From Nocardia sp. NBC_00508 (GTDB taxonomy: Bacteria; Actinomycetota; Actinomycetes; Mycobacteriales; Mycobacteriaceae), in the NCBI RefSeq assembly GCF_036346875.1, contig NZ_CP107852.1:4216001-4280000 (forward strand): a stretch of 64,000 nucleotides of DNA, written 5' to 3'. Below the pieces are notes generated by a model, which was not told where the DNA came from, ran no database searches, and was given only the letters and a program-made list of their open reading frames with translations. Numbering within the stretch: position 1 is the first letter of the stretch; every line of letters begins with the position of its first letter. Positions 43,403-53,046 of this stretch are shown piece by piece. Position numbers and translations under genes: made by a program.

Positions 43403-43434
43403 GCTAATCTTGCATCCGATTACCTGTGATTAGC
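43403..43434. promoter_or_regulatory. inverted repeat upstream of glnR
   Basis: GCTAATC (43403-43409) and GATTAGC (43428-43434) form seven-base arms 18 bases apart, about 60 bp before the glnR start. It is a candidate autoregulatory or dimeric-factor site. It does not clearly match the GTnAC-n6-GAAAC GlnR box. Confidence 0.35.
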
Positions 43435-43491
43435 GACGTGGCAACGGCGGTGCTGCCGCATGCGCGAAGCTACGAGATGGGAGGAGGGCCT

Positions 43492-44256
43492 GTGGAGCTG
43501 CTCCTGCTTACCTCCGACCCCAACCCTGAGTCGGTGTTGCCCTCGCTGGCGCTGCTCCCGCACAACGTCCGCCCCGCGCCCACGGAAGTGGCCTCGCTGC
43601 TCGAGGCGGGCTCCGCGGATGTCGCCCTGGTGGACGCGCGCACCGATCTGGCCGCCGCTCGTGGCCTCTGCCGTCTGCTCGGTAGTACCGGCTCGTCCGT
43701 GCCGGTGGTCGCGGTGCTCACCGAGGGCGGACTGGTCGCGGTGAACGCCGACTGGGGACTCGACGACATCCTGCTGCCCGGCACCGGGCCTGCCGAACTC
43801 GACGCCAGGCTGCGGCTGCTGGTCGGGCGCAACGGCGGCGTGGCCAGCCCGGAGAACAGCGGCAAGATCACCCTCGGCGAGCTGGTGATCGACGAGGGCA
43901 CCTACACCGCCCGGCTGCGCGGACGCCCCCTCGACCTCACCTACAAGGAGTTCGAGCTGCTGAAGTACCTCGCGCAGCACGCGGGCCGGGTGTTCACCCG
44001 TGCGCAGTTGTTGCAGGAGGTGTGGGGCTACGACTTCTTCGGCGGCACCCGCACCGTGGACGTGCACGTCCGGCGGTTGCGCGCCAAGCTCGGCAGCGAG
44101 TACGAGTCCCTGATCGGCACGGTCCGCAATGTCGGCTACAAGGCCGTGCGTCCATCGCGGGCAGCGAGCAAGAGCGAACAGGTGAACTTCCCGGACGACG
44201 AGAACGAGGGCACCGACGACTCCCCGTTCGCGCCGATCAACGGCTCGGCGCAGTGA
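43492..44256 (+). CDS. glnR: GlnR-type orphan response regulator of nitrogen metabolism
   Basis: 254 residues. It starts MELLLLTSDPNPESVLPSLA, the usual GlnR start. The receiver-like domain has Asp48 in LVDAR but no partner kinase nearby, as expected of this orphan regulator. The OmpR-type winged helix (LTYKEFELLKYLAQHAGRVFTR...TVDVHVRRLRAKLG) is intact. In actinobacteria GlnR activates glnA, amtB and nir genes. GTG at 43492 is preferred for its GGAGGAGGG upstream. Adjacent to mshD as in M. tuberculosis (Rv0818-Rv0819). Confidence 0.93.
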   Translation: MELLLLTSDPNPESVLPSLALLPHNVRPAPTEVASLLEAGSADVALVDARTDLAAARGLCRLLGSTGSSVPVVAVLTEGGLVAVNADWGLDDILLPGTGPAELDARLRLLVGRNGGVASPENSGKITLGELVIDEGTYTARLRGRPLDLTYKEFELLKYLAQHAGRVFTRAQLLQEVWGYDFFGGTRTVDVHVRRLRAKLGSEYESLIGTVRNVGYKAVRPSRAASKSEQVNFPDDENEGTDDSPFAPINGSAQ

Positions 44257-44396
44257 GTCCTCGCGGCGGGCTGCCGCGTTGTCTTCGCTAGCCCCGCAGC
44301 GCGGTCGGCCGACGCCGAAATGCGGCTGGCTGCCACGGCGTTGCCAAGAGCGGAACTCCACACGGGGTCCGATGATGGCTCGAAGAACGGAGGCCG

Positions 44397-45317
44397 ATGA
44401 GCGGCGCGACGACACAGTGGATCGACCGTCCGGACGCGGATGCGGTGCGGGCGATCACCGATCTGCTCGCCCGGGCCACCGCCGCGGACGGTGTGGCCCC
44501 GATCTCGGAACAGGCTGTGCTGTCGGTGACCTCGGGCGACCACACCGGGCCGCGCCATCTGCTCGCCCGGCGCGACGGCGTGATCGTCGGGTACGCGAAT
44601 CTCGTTCCCGCGCATGGCGAACACCCGGCGATGGCCGAGGTCGCGGTCGATCCATCGGCGCGCGGCCATGGAGTGGGTACCGATCTGGTCACGGCCGCGC
44701 TCGCCGCAGGCGGTCCGGGAGCGCGGGTGTGGGCACATGGTGATCTCCCCGCAGCCAAGTCCGTCGCGGCCGGACTCGGGCTGCGCACGGCGCGTGAGCT
44801 GTGGCAGATGCGGCGGTCTCTGGCTACACCGGAGCTACCGGAACTGGCCGTGCCGGACGACCTGGTACTGCGCACCTATGCCGGTCCCGCCGACGACCCG
44901 GAGTTGCTGCGGGTGAACAAGGCCGCCTTCGCCTGGCATCCCGAACAGGGTGGGTGGACCGAACGCGACATCGCCGTCCGCCGCACCGAGCCGTGGTTCG
45001 ATCCGCAGGGCCTGTTCCTGGCCTGTGCCGCCGACGACCCCGAGCGCCTGCTCGGATTCCATTGGACCAAGGTGCATTACGAGCAGAACCCGCCGCTCGG
45101 TGAGGTCTACGTGGTCGGGATCGACCCGGCCGCCCAGGGTCGCGGGCTCGGTCGTCTGCTCACCCTGGCCGGATTGCGCCACCTGCGTGACCGCGGCCTA
45201 GCCGAGGTGTTGCTGTATACCGAGGCCGACAACGTTGCCGCGGTGCGCACCTATACCCGTCTCGGATTCGCCACGGCTCACGTCGACGTCGCCTACGCGG
45301 CGGCCGAGGCTGAATAG
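44397..45317 (+). CDS. mshD: mycothiol synthase
   Basis: 306 residues with two GNAT domains; acetyl-CoA is used to acetylate Cys-GlcN-Ins, the last step of mycothiol synthesis. The acetyl-CoA-binding loops are RGHGVGTDL and QGRGLGRLL. LGFHWTK and LLYTEADN are typical MshD blocks. ATG at 44397 follows GGAGG. Presence of MshD confirms an actinobacterium that uses mycothiol. It follows glnR by 140 bp and precedes the pst operon by 240 bp. Confidence 0.95.
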   Translation: MSGATTQWIDRPDADAVRAITDLLARATAADGVAPISEQAVLSVTSGDHTGPRHLLARRDGVIVGYANLVPAHGEHPAMAEVAVDPSARGHGVGTDLVTAALAAGGPGARVWAHGDLPAAKSVAAGLGLRTARELWQMRRSLATPELPELAVPDDLVLRTYAGPADDPELLRVNKAAFAWHPEQGGWTERDIAVRRTEPWFDPQGLFLACAADDPERLLGFHWTKVHYEQNPPLGEVYVVGIDPAAQGRGLGRLLTLAGLRHLRDRGLAEVLLYTEADNVAAVRTYTRLGFATAHVDVAYAAAEAE

Positions 45318-45391
45318 CAGGCGGCGGACTCGGTGTCTCCGAGTAAAACTGGGGCAAACGTCACACGTACCGGGTGCAATCGCGCCGGGCT

Positions 45392-45413
45392 GTTCACCTC
45401 CCGTTCACCCAGG
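45392..45413 (+). promoter_or_regulatory. Pho box before pstS
   Basis: Two adjacent 11-bp direct repeats, GTTCACCTCCC and GTTCACCCAGG, matching the actinobacterial PHO box consensus G(T/G)TCACC. PhoP (or SenX3-RegX3-type) would bind here under phosphate limitation and activate pstSCAB. It lies about 145 bp before pstS. Confidence 0.8.
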
Positions 45414-45558
45414 TCGGTCCAACTGTCAACCACGTGACCCTAGGTTGAGTCAGGGCAGCATACTGCTGCCTGGTGCGCAAGTTCCCCGCGAACAGCACCA
45501 CAACACCCGTCCGGGCCGGTGAGGGACCGGACGAGTAGAACGCCATTCCGGAGGAATA

Positions 45559-46671
45559 GTGAATTTCAAGCGCAGCAGCGCCCTCGTTGGTGTGCTGGCC
45601 GTCGGCGCCATGACACTCGCGGCGTGTGGTAGCGACGACAACACCTCGACCGACTCGAACAACGTTGCCAAGGTCGACGTCGCGTGTGGTGGTAAAGAGG
45701 CCCTCAAGGCCAGTGGCGCCTCGTCGCAGAAGAACGCGATGGAGCGCTTCATCGCCGCCTACGAGAAGAACTGCGACGGTGCCACGCTCAACTACACCTC
45801 GAGCGGCTCCGGCGCGGGTGTGAGCGAGTTCCTCGGTGGCCAGACCGATTTCGGTGGCTCCGACTCGCCGCTGAGCTCGAAGAAGGACGAGCCGAAGAAG
45901 GCCGCCGACCGCTGCGGCTCGCCCGCGTGGAACCTCCCCGCGGTGTTCGGCCCCGTCGCGATCACCTACAACATCGACGGCGTGACCGACCTGGCGCTGG
46001 ACGGCCCGACCGCCGCCAAGATCTTCAACGGCGCCGTCACCACCTGGGACGCCCCGGAGATCAAGGCGCTGAACCCGAACGCCAAACTGCCGTCCGAGCC
46101 GATCGCGGTGATCTTCCGCAGCGACGAGTCGGGCACCACGGACAACTTCCAGCTCTACCTGGACGCCGCTTCCGACGGTGCCTGGGGCAAGGGCGCGGGC
46201 AAGGCGTTCGTCGGTGGCGTCGGCGCGGGCTCGAAGGGCAACGAGGGCACCTCGGCCGCAGTGAAGACCACCAAGAACTCGATCACCTACAACGAGTGGT
46301 CCTTCGCGAAGGCGCAGAACCTGTCGGTCGCGCGGATCGTCACCTCGGCGAGCAAGGACCCGGTGACGCTGAGCGTCGCGTCGGCGGGCAAGGCCATCGA
46401 GTCGGCCAAGATCTCGGGCCAGGGTAACGACCTGATCATCGACACCTCCTCGTTCTACAAGCCGACCGCGGCGGGCGCGTACCCGATCGTGATGCCGACC
46501 TACGAGATCGTGTGCTCGAAGTACGCCGACGCCAACACGGCCAAGGCGGTCAAGGCCTTCCTCACCTCGGCGGTCACCAACGGCCAGCAGGGTCTGGACG
46601 AGGCCGGGTACATCCCGATCCCGGAGCAGTTCAAGACCAAGCTGACCACCGCCATCAACGCCATCTCCTGA
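45559..46671 (+). CDS. pstS: phosphate ABC importer substrate-binding lipoprotein
   Basis: 370 residues. The lipobox LAAC gives a modified Cys23. The phosphate-binding site runs through GASSQKNAMERF, YTSSGSGAGVSEFLGGQTDFGGSDSPL and FRSDESGTTDNFQ. It captures phosphate outside the membrane for PstCAB. GTG at 45559 follows GGAGGAAT. It leads the pstSCAB operon. Confidence 0.96.
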   Translation: MNFKRSSALVGVLAVGAMTLAACGSDDNTSTDSNNVAKVDVACGGKEALKASGASSQKNAMERFIAAYEKNCDGATLNYTSSGSGAGVSEFLGGQTDFGGSDSPLSSKKDEPKKAADRCGSPAWNLPAVFGPVAITYNIDGVTDLALDGPTAAKIFNGAVTTWDAPEIKALNPNAKLPSEPIAVIFRSDESGTTDNFQLYLDAASDGAWGKGAGKAFVGGVGAGSKGNEGTSAAVKTTKNSITYNEWSFAKAQNLSVARIVTSASKDPVTLSVASAGKAIESAKISGQGNDLIIDTSSFYKPTAAGAYPIVMPTYEIVCSKYADANTAKAVKAFLTSAVTNGQQGLDEAGYIPIPEQFKTKLTTAINAIS

Positions 46672-46681
46672 TAGCGAACCC

Positions 46682-47731
46682 ATGACCGTGCACGACGAAG
46701 TTGCCGCCGCTGGACAGTCGGATTCGACTGTCCAGCGGGCGGGCGGAGATACTGCGCCCATGCCGAGTAATCCGAGCACCGAACCGGCCGCCGAGACCGG
46801 CCGCCGTCACAGTCCGCGTGCGGAGATCATCTTCCGCTCGCTGGCCACGACGGCGGGCGCGATCATCGTCGCCTCCATCGCGCTGATCGCGCTGTTCCTG
46901 TTGATTCGCGCGGTGCCTTCGGTACTGGCGAACGACGCGAGCTTCTTCACCAGCGCCGAGTTCAACACTTCCGATGCCGACAACCTACGGTTCGGCATCC
47001 GGGATCTGTTCATGGTGACGGTGCTGAGTTCGATCTTCGCCTTGGTGCTCGCGGTTCCGGTCGGCATCGGCATCGCGCTGTTTCTCACGCACTACGCGCC
47101 GAAGACACTGGCGCGGCCGTTCTCGGTGCTCGTCGATCTCCTGGCGGCGGTGCCTTCGATCGTGTTCGGTCTCTGGGGAATTCTGGTCCTCGCTCCGCAA
47201 CTGGAGCCGGTGCAGACCTTCCTCAACGACAAGCTGGGCTGGCTGTTCCTGTTCTCGGACGGCAATATCCCGCTGGCCAGCGGCGGCACGATCTTCACCG
47301 CGGGCGTCGTGCTCGCGGTGATGATCCTGCCGATCATCACATCGGTCAGCCGCGAGGTCTTCAACCTCACCCCCCGCGCGCACATCGAAGCGGCACAGGC
47401 GCTCGGCGCGACGAAGTGGGAGGTCGTCCGGATGACCGTGCTGCCCTACGGGCGCAGCGGCATGATCGCCGGAGCCATGCTCGGCCTCGGACGCGCGCTC
47501 GGTGAGACGATCGCCGTGCTGATCGTGCTGAAGACGGCCGCGCAGCCGGGGCAGTGGTCGGTGTTCGACGGCGGTTACACCTTCGCCTCCAAAATCGCCT
47601 CGGCGGCAGCGGAATTCAGTGAGCCGCTGCCGACCGGCGCGTACATCGCGGCAGGCTTCGTGCTGTTCGCGCTGACCTTCGTCGTGAACGCGCTGGCGCG
47701 CCTCGCCGCCGGCGGAAGGGTGAACGGGTGA
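46682..47731 (+). CDS. pstC: phosphate ABC importer permease PstC
   Basis: 349 residues. A polar N-terminus of about 45 residues precedes six membrane helices. LLAAVPSIVFGLWG and HIEAAQALGATKWEVVRM (the EAA loop) are PstC-like. ATG at 46682, ten bases after pstS; the stop overlaps pstA. Confidence 0.95.
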   Translation: MTVHDEVAAAGQSDSTVQRAGGDTAPMPSNPSTEPAAETGRRHSPRAEIIFRSLATTAGAIIVASIALIALFLLIRAVPSVLANDASFFTSAEFNTSDADNLRFGIRDLFMVTVLSSIFALVLAVPVGIGIALFLTHYAPKTLARPFSVLVDLLAAVPSIVFGLWGILVLAPQLEPVQTFLNDKLGWLFLFSDGNIPLASGGTIFTAGVVLAVMILPIITSVSREVFNLTPRAHIEAAQALGATKWEVVRMTVLPYGRSGMIAGAMLGLGRALGETIAVLIVLKTAAQPGQWSVFDGGYTFASKIASAAAEFSEPLPTGAYIAAGFVLFALTFVVNALARLAAGGRVNG

Positions 47732-48633
47732 TGACCACGTCGACATTGGACCGGCCGGTCAAAGCCCCCACCTTCCGGCATGTGAGCCTCAGCCGGCGGG
47801 TGCGGAACAACACCGCGACCGGATTGGTCTGGCTGGCGTTCGGCATCGCGCTCGTGCCGCTGGGCTGGGTGCTGCTCATGGTGGTCACCAAGGGTTTCAA
47901 CGCTGTGGTCAAGCTGAACTGGTGGCAGAACTCGCTGAAGGGCGTGCTGCCCAACCAGTTCGCGGGCGGCGTCTACCACGCGATCTACGGGACCATCGCG
48001 CAATCGCTGGTCGCGACGGTCATCGCGGTGCCGCTGGGCATCATGGCCGCGGTGTATCTGGTCGAGTACGGTCGCGGAACTCTGGCCAAGACCACGACAT
48101 TCATGGTCGACATTCTGGCGGGTGTGCCGTCGATCGTCGCGGCGTTGTTCATCTTCGCGCTGTGGATCGCGACGCTCGGGTTCCCGCAGAGTTCGTTGGC
48201 CGTTTCGCTGGCGTTGGTGCTGCTGATGTTGCCTGTGGTCGTTCGCAGCACCGAGGAAATGCTCAAACTGGTGCCCGACGAGCTGCGCGAAGCGTCCTAC
48301 GCCCTCGGTGTCCCCAAGTGGAAGACGATTGTGCGGATCGTGGTTCCGACCGCGCTGCCCGGCATGATCAGTGGCATTCTGCTGGCCATCGCCAGGGTGA
48401 TGGGTGAAACCGCTCCGGTGCTGGTGCTGGTCGGCTACAGCAAGTCGATCAACATGAACATCTTCGACGGCAATATGGCGTCGCTGCCGTTGTTGATCTA
48501 CCAGGAGCTGGCCAACCCCGAAGCCGCCGGACGGGCGCGGGTCTGGGGCGCGGCATTGACTCTCATTCTCATCATTGCCTTCCTGTACCTGGCGGCGGCG
48601 GTCGTCAACCGGCTGCTCACGCGGAACCGATAG
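47731..48633 (+). CDS. pstA: phosphate ABC importer permease PstA
   Basis: About 300 residues with six helices. MVDILAGVPSIVAALFIF and REASYALGVPKWKTIVRIV (EAA loop) identify PstA. The start may be GTG 47728 (GTGA overlap with pstC) or ATG 47731. It forms the channel with PstC. Confidence 0.95.
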   Translation: MTTSTLDRPVKAPTFRHVSLSRRVRNNTATGLVWLAFGIALVPLGWVLLMVVTKGFNAVVKLNWWQNSLKGVLPNQFAGGVYHAIYGTIAQSLVATVIAVPLGIMAAVYLVEYGRGTLAKTTTFMVDILAGVPSIVAALFIFALWIATLGFPQSSLAVSLALVLLMLPVVVRSTEEMLKLVPDELREASYALGVPKWKTIVRIVVPTALPGMISGILLAIARVMGETAPVLVLVGYSKSINMNIFDGNMASLPLLIYQELANPEAAGRARVWGAALTLILIIAFLYLAAAVVNRLLTRNR

Positions 48634-48655
48634 AAGCGGAACGGATTACCGAAAA

Positions 48656-49432
48656 ATGGCCAAGCGGATCGACGTCAAAGATCTGAACATCTACTACGGC
48701 AAGTTCCATGCCGTGTCCGAGGTGTCGCTGACCGTGCTGCCGCGCAGCGTGACCGCCTTCATCGGTCCGTCCGGCTGTGGCAAGTCCACCGTGCTGCGTT
48801 CGCTCAACCGCATGCACGAGGTAACCCCGAACGCCCGCGTCGAGGGCGCGGTGCTGCTGGACGGCGAGGACATCTACGGCACGCAGGTCGACCCGGTGGG
48901 CGTGCGTCGCACCATCGGCATGGTCTTCCAGCGGCCGAACCCCTTCCCCACCATGTCCATCAGGGACAACGTGGTCGCGGGGCTCAAGCTGCAGGGCGTT
49001 CGCAACAAGAAGGAGCTCGACGAGGTCGCCGAGCGCTCGCTGCGCGGCGCCAATCTCTGGAACGAGGTGAAGGACCGCCTGGACAAGCCGGGCGGCGGTC
49101 TCTCCGGCGGTCAGCAGCAGCGTCTGTGCATCGCACGCGCCATCGCGGTATCACCCGATGTGCTGCTGATGGACGAGCCCTGCTCGGCGCTGGACCCGAT
49201 CTCCACCCTGGCGATCGAGGACCTGATCACCGAGCTGAAGAAGGAATTCACCATCGTCATCGTCACCCACAACATGCAGCAGGCCGCGCGCGTGAGTGAC
49301 CAGACCGGCTTCTTCAACCTGGAGGCCCAGGGCAAGCCGGGCAAGCTGATCGAGATCGACGACACCGAGAAGATCTTCTCCAACCCTTCGCAGAAGGCCA
49401 CGGAGGACTACATCTCGGGTCGCTTCGGCTGA
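48656..49432 (+). CDS. pstB: phosphate ABC importer ATPase PstB
   Basis: 258 residues. Walker A GPSGCGKST, signature LSGGQQQR, Walker B VLLMDEPCSALDP and H-loop VTHNMQQA. LNIYYGKFHAV is the PstB start and IFSNPSQKATEDYISGRFG its conserved end. It is last in pstSCAB, followed by a strong terminator. Confidence 0.97.
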   Translation: MAKRIDVKDLNIYYGKFHAVSEVSLTVLPRSVTAFIGPSGCGKSTVLRSLNRMHEVTPNARVEGAVLLDGEDIYGTQVDPVGVRRTIGMVFQRPNPFPTMSIRDNVVAGLKLQGVRNKKELDEVAERSLRGANLWNEVKDRLDKPGGGLSGGQQQRLCIARAIAVSPDVLLMDEPCSALDPISTLAIEDLITELKKEFTIVIVTHNMQQAARVSDQTGFFNLEAQGKPGKLIEIDDTEKIFSNPSQKATEDYISGRFG

Positions 49433-49477
49433 TTCCAGCCACCCATCGCGTCTCGGTCGACGCGGTATGAGCACGGC

Positions 49478-49515
49478 GAAGGTCCTGGGCGGCAACTCGG
49501 CTGCCCAGGACCTTC
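49478..49515 (+). terminator. pst operon terminator
   Basis: A perfect 13-bp stem (GAAGGTCCTGGGC 49478-49490 with 49503-49515) and a 12-nt loop, 46 bases after the pstB stop. Confidence 0.85.
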
Positions 49516-49679
49516 CGCGTATCTGCATCTGTCTTCTTGCCGATGCCGCTGCGATAGTCCGATGCGGGCATGCGTGATCGGCCGGGAACCGGGTGCGGCC
49601 TTGTGGGCGCTGGGTTCGGCTACCGAGCAGCTCGCCGATTGACGAATGCCAGGCTGGTCTCCAGCGCCAAGGCTTTCAA

Positions 49680-50342
49680 TTACGACTCGGCGTCCGGGTC
49701 AGGCGGAAGGACGCCGGTGACCAGGAAGATGACCCGGCGGCCGATTTCGACGGCGTGGTCGGCGAAGCGCTCGTAGTAGCGGCCGAGCAGTGTGACGTCG
49801 ACCGCGGCAGCGACGCCGTACTTCCAGTCCCGGTCCATGAGCAGCGTGAATAGGTGACGGTGTAAGTCGTCCATCGCCTCGTCGTCCTCGTTCAGCTGTG
49901 CGGCGCGCTCGGGGTCGCGGGTCTCCAGCACCTCCCTGGCGCCCGCACCCATGTTCACCGCGATGCGACCCATCTCGGCGAAGTAGCCATTGACGGCCTC
50001 CGGCAGTGCATGGTTCGGGTGGCGCCTGCGCGTGACCTTCGCCACGTGCAACGCGAGCGCGCCCATCCGGTTCACGTCGCCGACGATCTGGATCGTGCTC
50101 ACCACCTGCCGCAGATCACCCGCCACCGGGGCCTGCAGCGCGAGCAAGGCGAAGGCCTTCTCCTCGGCGTCCTGGATCAGCTCGTGGATCCGGTCGTACT
50201 CACTGATCACCTGCTCGGCCAGAGCCAGGTCGGCCTGGAGCAGCGACTGGGTCGCCCGGTCCATGGCCGAGCCGGCCAAGCCGGCCATCTCGCCCAGGAG
50301 GGTGGCGAGTTCGGCCATTTGCTCGTTGTAGATGACACGCAT
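49680..50342 (-). CDS. phoU: phosphate-signalling protein PhoU
   Basis: 220 residues with two PhoU three-helix bundles; the acidic metal-binding motifs EYDRIHELI and EDDEAMDDLHRHLF are present. PhoU links the Pst importer to the phosphate two-component system. ATG at 50342 (RVIYNEQMAELATLL) matches the family start; a slightly longer in-frame start exists. It is convergent with the pst operon. Confidence 0.94.
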   Translation of the reverse strand: MRVIYNEQMAELATLLGEMAGLAGSAMDRATQSLLQADLALAEQVISEYDRIHELIQDAEEKAFALLALQAPVAGDLRQVVSTIQIVGDVNRMGALALHVAKVTRRRHPNHALPEAVNGYFAEMGRIAVNMGAGAREVLETRDPERAAQLNEDDEAMDDLHRHLFTLLMDRDWKYGVAAAVDVTLLGRYYERFADHAVEIGRRVIFLVTGVLPPDPDAES

Positions 50343-50560
50343 GAAAACTGACACTAGTTCTCCGCGCTGACCAAGTCACGAACACCGAGTGAATGACCGG
50401 TACGAACTGTTAGCGCATGTGTTGCCGCAGGCGGAATGCTCGCTGACATCGCGCGGCCGATCTCGGTCTCGACGCGGCCGCGGGCCCCGGAAATGTGATC
50501 CGCATCGCACAGTGGGCGCGACCGTGCCCAGCATGCCGGATGGCTCTAAGGGGCCAGCTG

Positions 50561-52885
50561 CTACTTGCAGATCTCTTCGGCCGCGTTGACGTGTTCCAGG
50601 TCCGAGGGCAGTACGGTCGGCGTCGAATCCTTCGAGGTGCTGGTCGCAACGTTGGTGATCGTGTCACCGACCGGCGTCGGTGCCTTCACGGTGACGCCGT
50701 TCGTCGAGTCCGCTCCAATGACGACCTCGACGATGCCGCCGAGATCGTCGGCGGCCTCGATGGTCGCGCCGGGGATCGCGGTGGCCACCGTGGCGGCCTC
50801 GGCTTCCAGGCCTGCGGCGTAGCGGACCTTCGTCGTCGCGGAGTTGCCGTTGGCGTAATTACCGGTGTTGTAGATCGTGAAGCCCTGGTTGCCGAGCTTG
50901 GTGGCGGCCGTGCGCGCCAGACCCTCGTGTCCGGAGCCGTTGGACACCAGCAACGAGACGGTGGAGGGATCCACCGCCGTGTATTTCGTCGGTGTCGGCG
51001 TGGCCGGGGTAGGAGCGGGTATGTCCTTCGGGACGGTCGGCTTCTCTCCCGGCAGCGGCTGATCGTCGCGGATCGCCTTGAAGATCGCCTTGATGTCGGA
51101 TTCGCGGGGGATCTCGTTGCCGTAAGAGGTGGTGCCCGCGGTCGGGACGGTGATGAAGGTAACCGTGCCCGCATCGATCTTCTGCAGCGAGCGGCCCAGC
51201 ATCAGCAGATCCTCGGGCCTGGTCTTTTCGTCGACCAAGGTGTGATCGGTGAACTCTTTGATGAAACCGTTCAGTTTGCCCAGATCGAAGAGCACCTTGC
51301 TCGCCAGTGCACCGCGCAGCAGCGAAGCGAGGAAGCGTTGCTGCCGGTTGATCCGGTCGTAGTCGCTGCGTTCCTCGCCGTAGACGTGCCTGGCCCGCAC
51401 ATAGTTCAGTGCGGTCTCGCCGTTGATGCGCTGCTTACCCGGCTTCTCGAGGATGGTGCCGAGTACATCGTCGACGAGCGGTTTGGTCGCGCAGACCTCG
51501 ACGCCATCGATCCTATTGACCATTGTCTCGAAGCCGGCGAAGTCGATGCCGATGAAGTGATTGATCGACGCGCCGGTGAGACGCTGGATCGTGGAGACGA
51601 GGCACGGCGGGCCGCCGAGATTGTAGATGGCGTTGAGCTTGTCGCCTATGGCAGACGGGTACTTCTCGTCGGTGCTTCTGCTTTTCTCATTGTCCCACCC
51701 GGTGCACTGCGGCCTGGTCACGTCCAGGTCGCGCGGGAAAGAGACTACGACGACCCGACTTCGGTTCTTCGGGATGTGGACGAGCATGGTGGTGTCGGCG
51801 CGGGAGCCCTCGGCGTCGTCCAGTGTGCCTGCGCCGAGCTTGCCGTTGGCGCCTGCGCGCGTGTCGGTACCGACGAGCAGGTAATTCTCGTCGCCGAGCT
51901 GGGCATTGGAATCGACGATGTCCTGTGAGTTCTCGTCGAGGGCGGAGACCTGGGTGAAGCTGTCCGTGGTCGACCGCATGTAGCTCCAGCCGCCGCCGGT
52001 GGTCAACAGAACCAGGACGGCGACCACCGCCATCGCGACTCGGCCGATGGTCCGCAGGCGCTTGTTCCTGCGCTCGCGGGCGGCCTCCAGACGGGATTGC
52101 GCGGGTGTGCCCACCGACTTGGGCTGGGCTTTGCCTTCCTTGGTCGGCCAGCCCGCGCCCTTGCGCTTCGCGCGGGTCGGCTCGGTGAGCGGGGGAAGAA
52201 CGTCGGTGACTTCTTCGGCCTGTTCCGGCTCCGGGCGGACGGGAGGCGCGGAGCGCTCGGCGGGGTGACGGCCCGCCGAACGCGAGGCCGGGGCAGCGCG
52301 TTCGCCCGCGATGTCCTGGACGACCGGGGAATTGCCGGTCTGTCGTGGTGCGGGAGCGTCGGGCGCGCGCCGCGGGCCTGCCGCGGCGCCGCGGCCATTG
52401 GCGGCGTCCGGTGGGCGGCGTGTGGGCTCTGCGGGGCGCCCCGGCCTCGCTGCCGGACCCGGGGGCCTCCCTGCCGGACCTGCGGGCGGCGATGCGGGAC
52501 CTGCGGGCGGCATGGGCTCGCCACGGCGACCCCGTCCCGGGATGGGGCCCGCGTCCGGTGGTGCCGGTTCGGCACGGCGGCCCCGGCCCGGTGGGGGGCC
52601 GGCATCTACTGGATCGGATTCCGCGCGACGACCTCGGTTCGGCGCGCCCCCGTCCGGTGGCGCGGTGGCGCGGCGGCCCCCTCGCCCGGCACGCTCGTTG
52701 TCGACCCGCTGGACGAGGTCCTGGACCGTGAGCGGCGCGGAACCCTGGTCGGGGGCGGCGTCGGTGTGGCGCGCCCGCCGGGGCGTCCGTGCGGCGTCTC
52801 TTTCGGGGTAGTCCTCCTCGGGATACCGCTCCCACGGGGCACGACCTCCGGGCCGTGGCGAACGCCCGTGCCGATCGTCACCCAC
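50561..52885 (-). CDS. LytR-CpsA-Psr (LCP) family arabinogalactan-peptidoglycan ligase-like protein
   Basis: About 774 residues. A 275-residue cytosolic region is Pro/Arg-rich with repeated RGRRAEPxPPDAGP units. One helix follows (about 281-300), then the LCP domain (TTMLVHIPKNRSRVVVVSFPRDL, NYVRARHVYGEERSDYDRINRQQRFL with the key Arg residues) and a LytR_C domain near the end. LCP proteins attach cell-wall polymers to peptidoglycan outside the cell; the ortholog is Rv0822c. Start uncertain: GTG 52885 or TTG 52888. The long disordered N-terminus could be phosphorylated or bind partners. Confidence 0.92.
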   Translation of the reverse strand: MGDDRHGRSPRPGGRAPWERYPEEDYPERDAARTPRRARHTDAAPDQGSAPLTVQDLVQRVDNERAGRGGRRATAPPDGGAPNRGRRAESDPVDAGPPPGRGRRAEPAPPDAGPIPGRGRRGEPMPPAGPASPPAGPAGRPPGPAARPGRPAEPTRRPPDAANGRGAAAGPRRAPDAPAPRQTGNSPVVQDIAGERAAPASRSAGRHPAERSAPPVRPEPEQAEEVTDVLPPLTEPTRAKRKGAGWPTKEGKAQPKSVGTPAQSRLEAARERRNKRLRTIGRVAMAVVAVLVLLTTGGGWSYMRSTTDSFTQVSALDENSQDIVDSNAQLGDENYLLVGTDTRAGANGKLGAGTLDDAEGSRADTTMLVHIPKNRSRVVVVSFPRDLDVTRPQCTGWDNEKSRSTDEKYPSAIGDKLNAIYNLGGPPCLVSTIQRLTGASINHFIGIDFAGFETMVNRIDGVEVCATKPLVDDVLGTILEKPGKQRINGETALNYVRARHVYGEERSDYDRINRQQRFLASLLRGALASKVLFDLGKLNGFIKEFTDHTLVDEKTRPEDLLMLGRSLQKIDAGTVTFITVPTAGTTSYGNEIPRESDIKAIFKAIRDDQPLPGEKPTVPKDIPAPTPATPTPTKYTAVDPSTVSLLVSNGSGHEGLARTAATKLGNQGFTIYNTGNYANGNSATTKVRYAAGLEAEAATVATAIPGATIEAADDLGGIVEVVIGADSTNGVTVKAPTPVGDTITNVATSTSKDSTPTVLPSDLEHVNAAEEICK

Positions 52886-53046
52886 CAACGAACCTCGCTT
52901 TTCGTCTTGCTTTCCGCCTCAGCCGTACTCGATCGGCAGCACCGATTCCGCAATGATAACGATTCCGCCACGGCGAGCCACCCGAGCGTGAAACCAGCGA
53001 GGTCATAGCGGTGTTTGTCACTGTGGTTCGCTGCGGGATTGCCCGA

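Noticed and set aside
52938..52975. AATGATAACGATT as a Fur/Zur-type box before the LCP gene
   Set aside because: The symmetry is poor (three of five arm bases) and no metal-related gene is near; more likely AT-rich promoter sequence.
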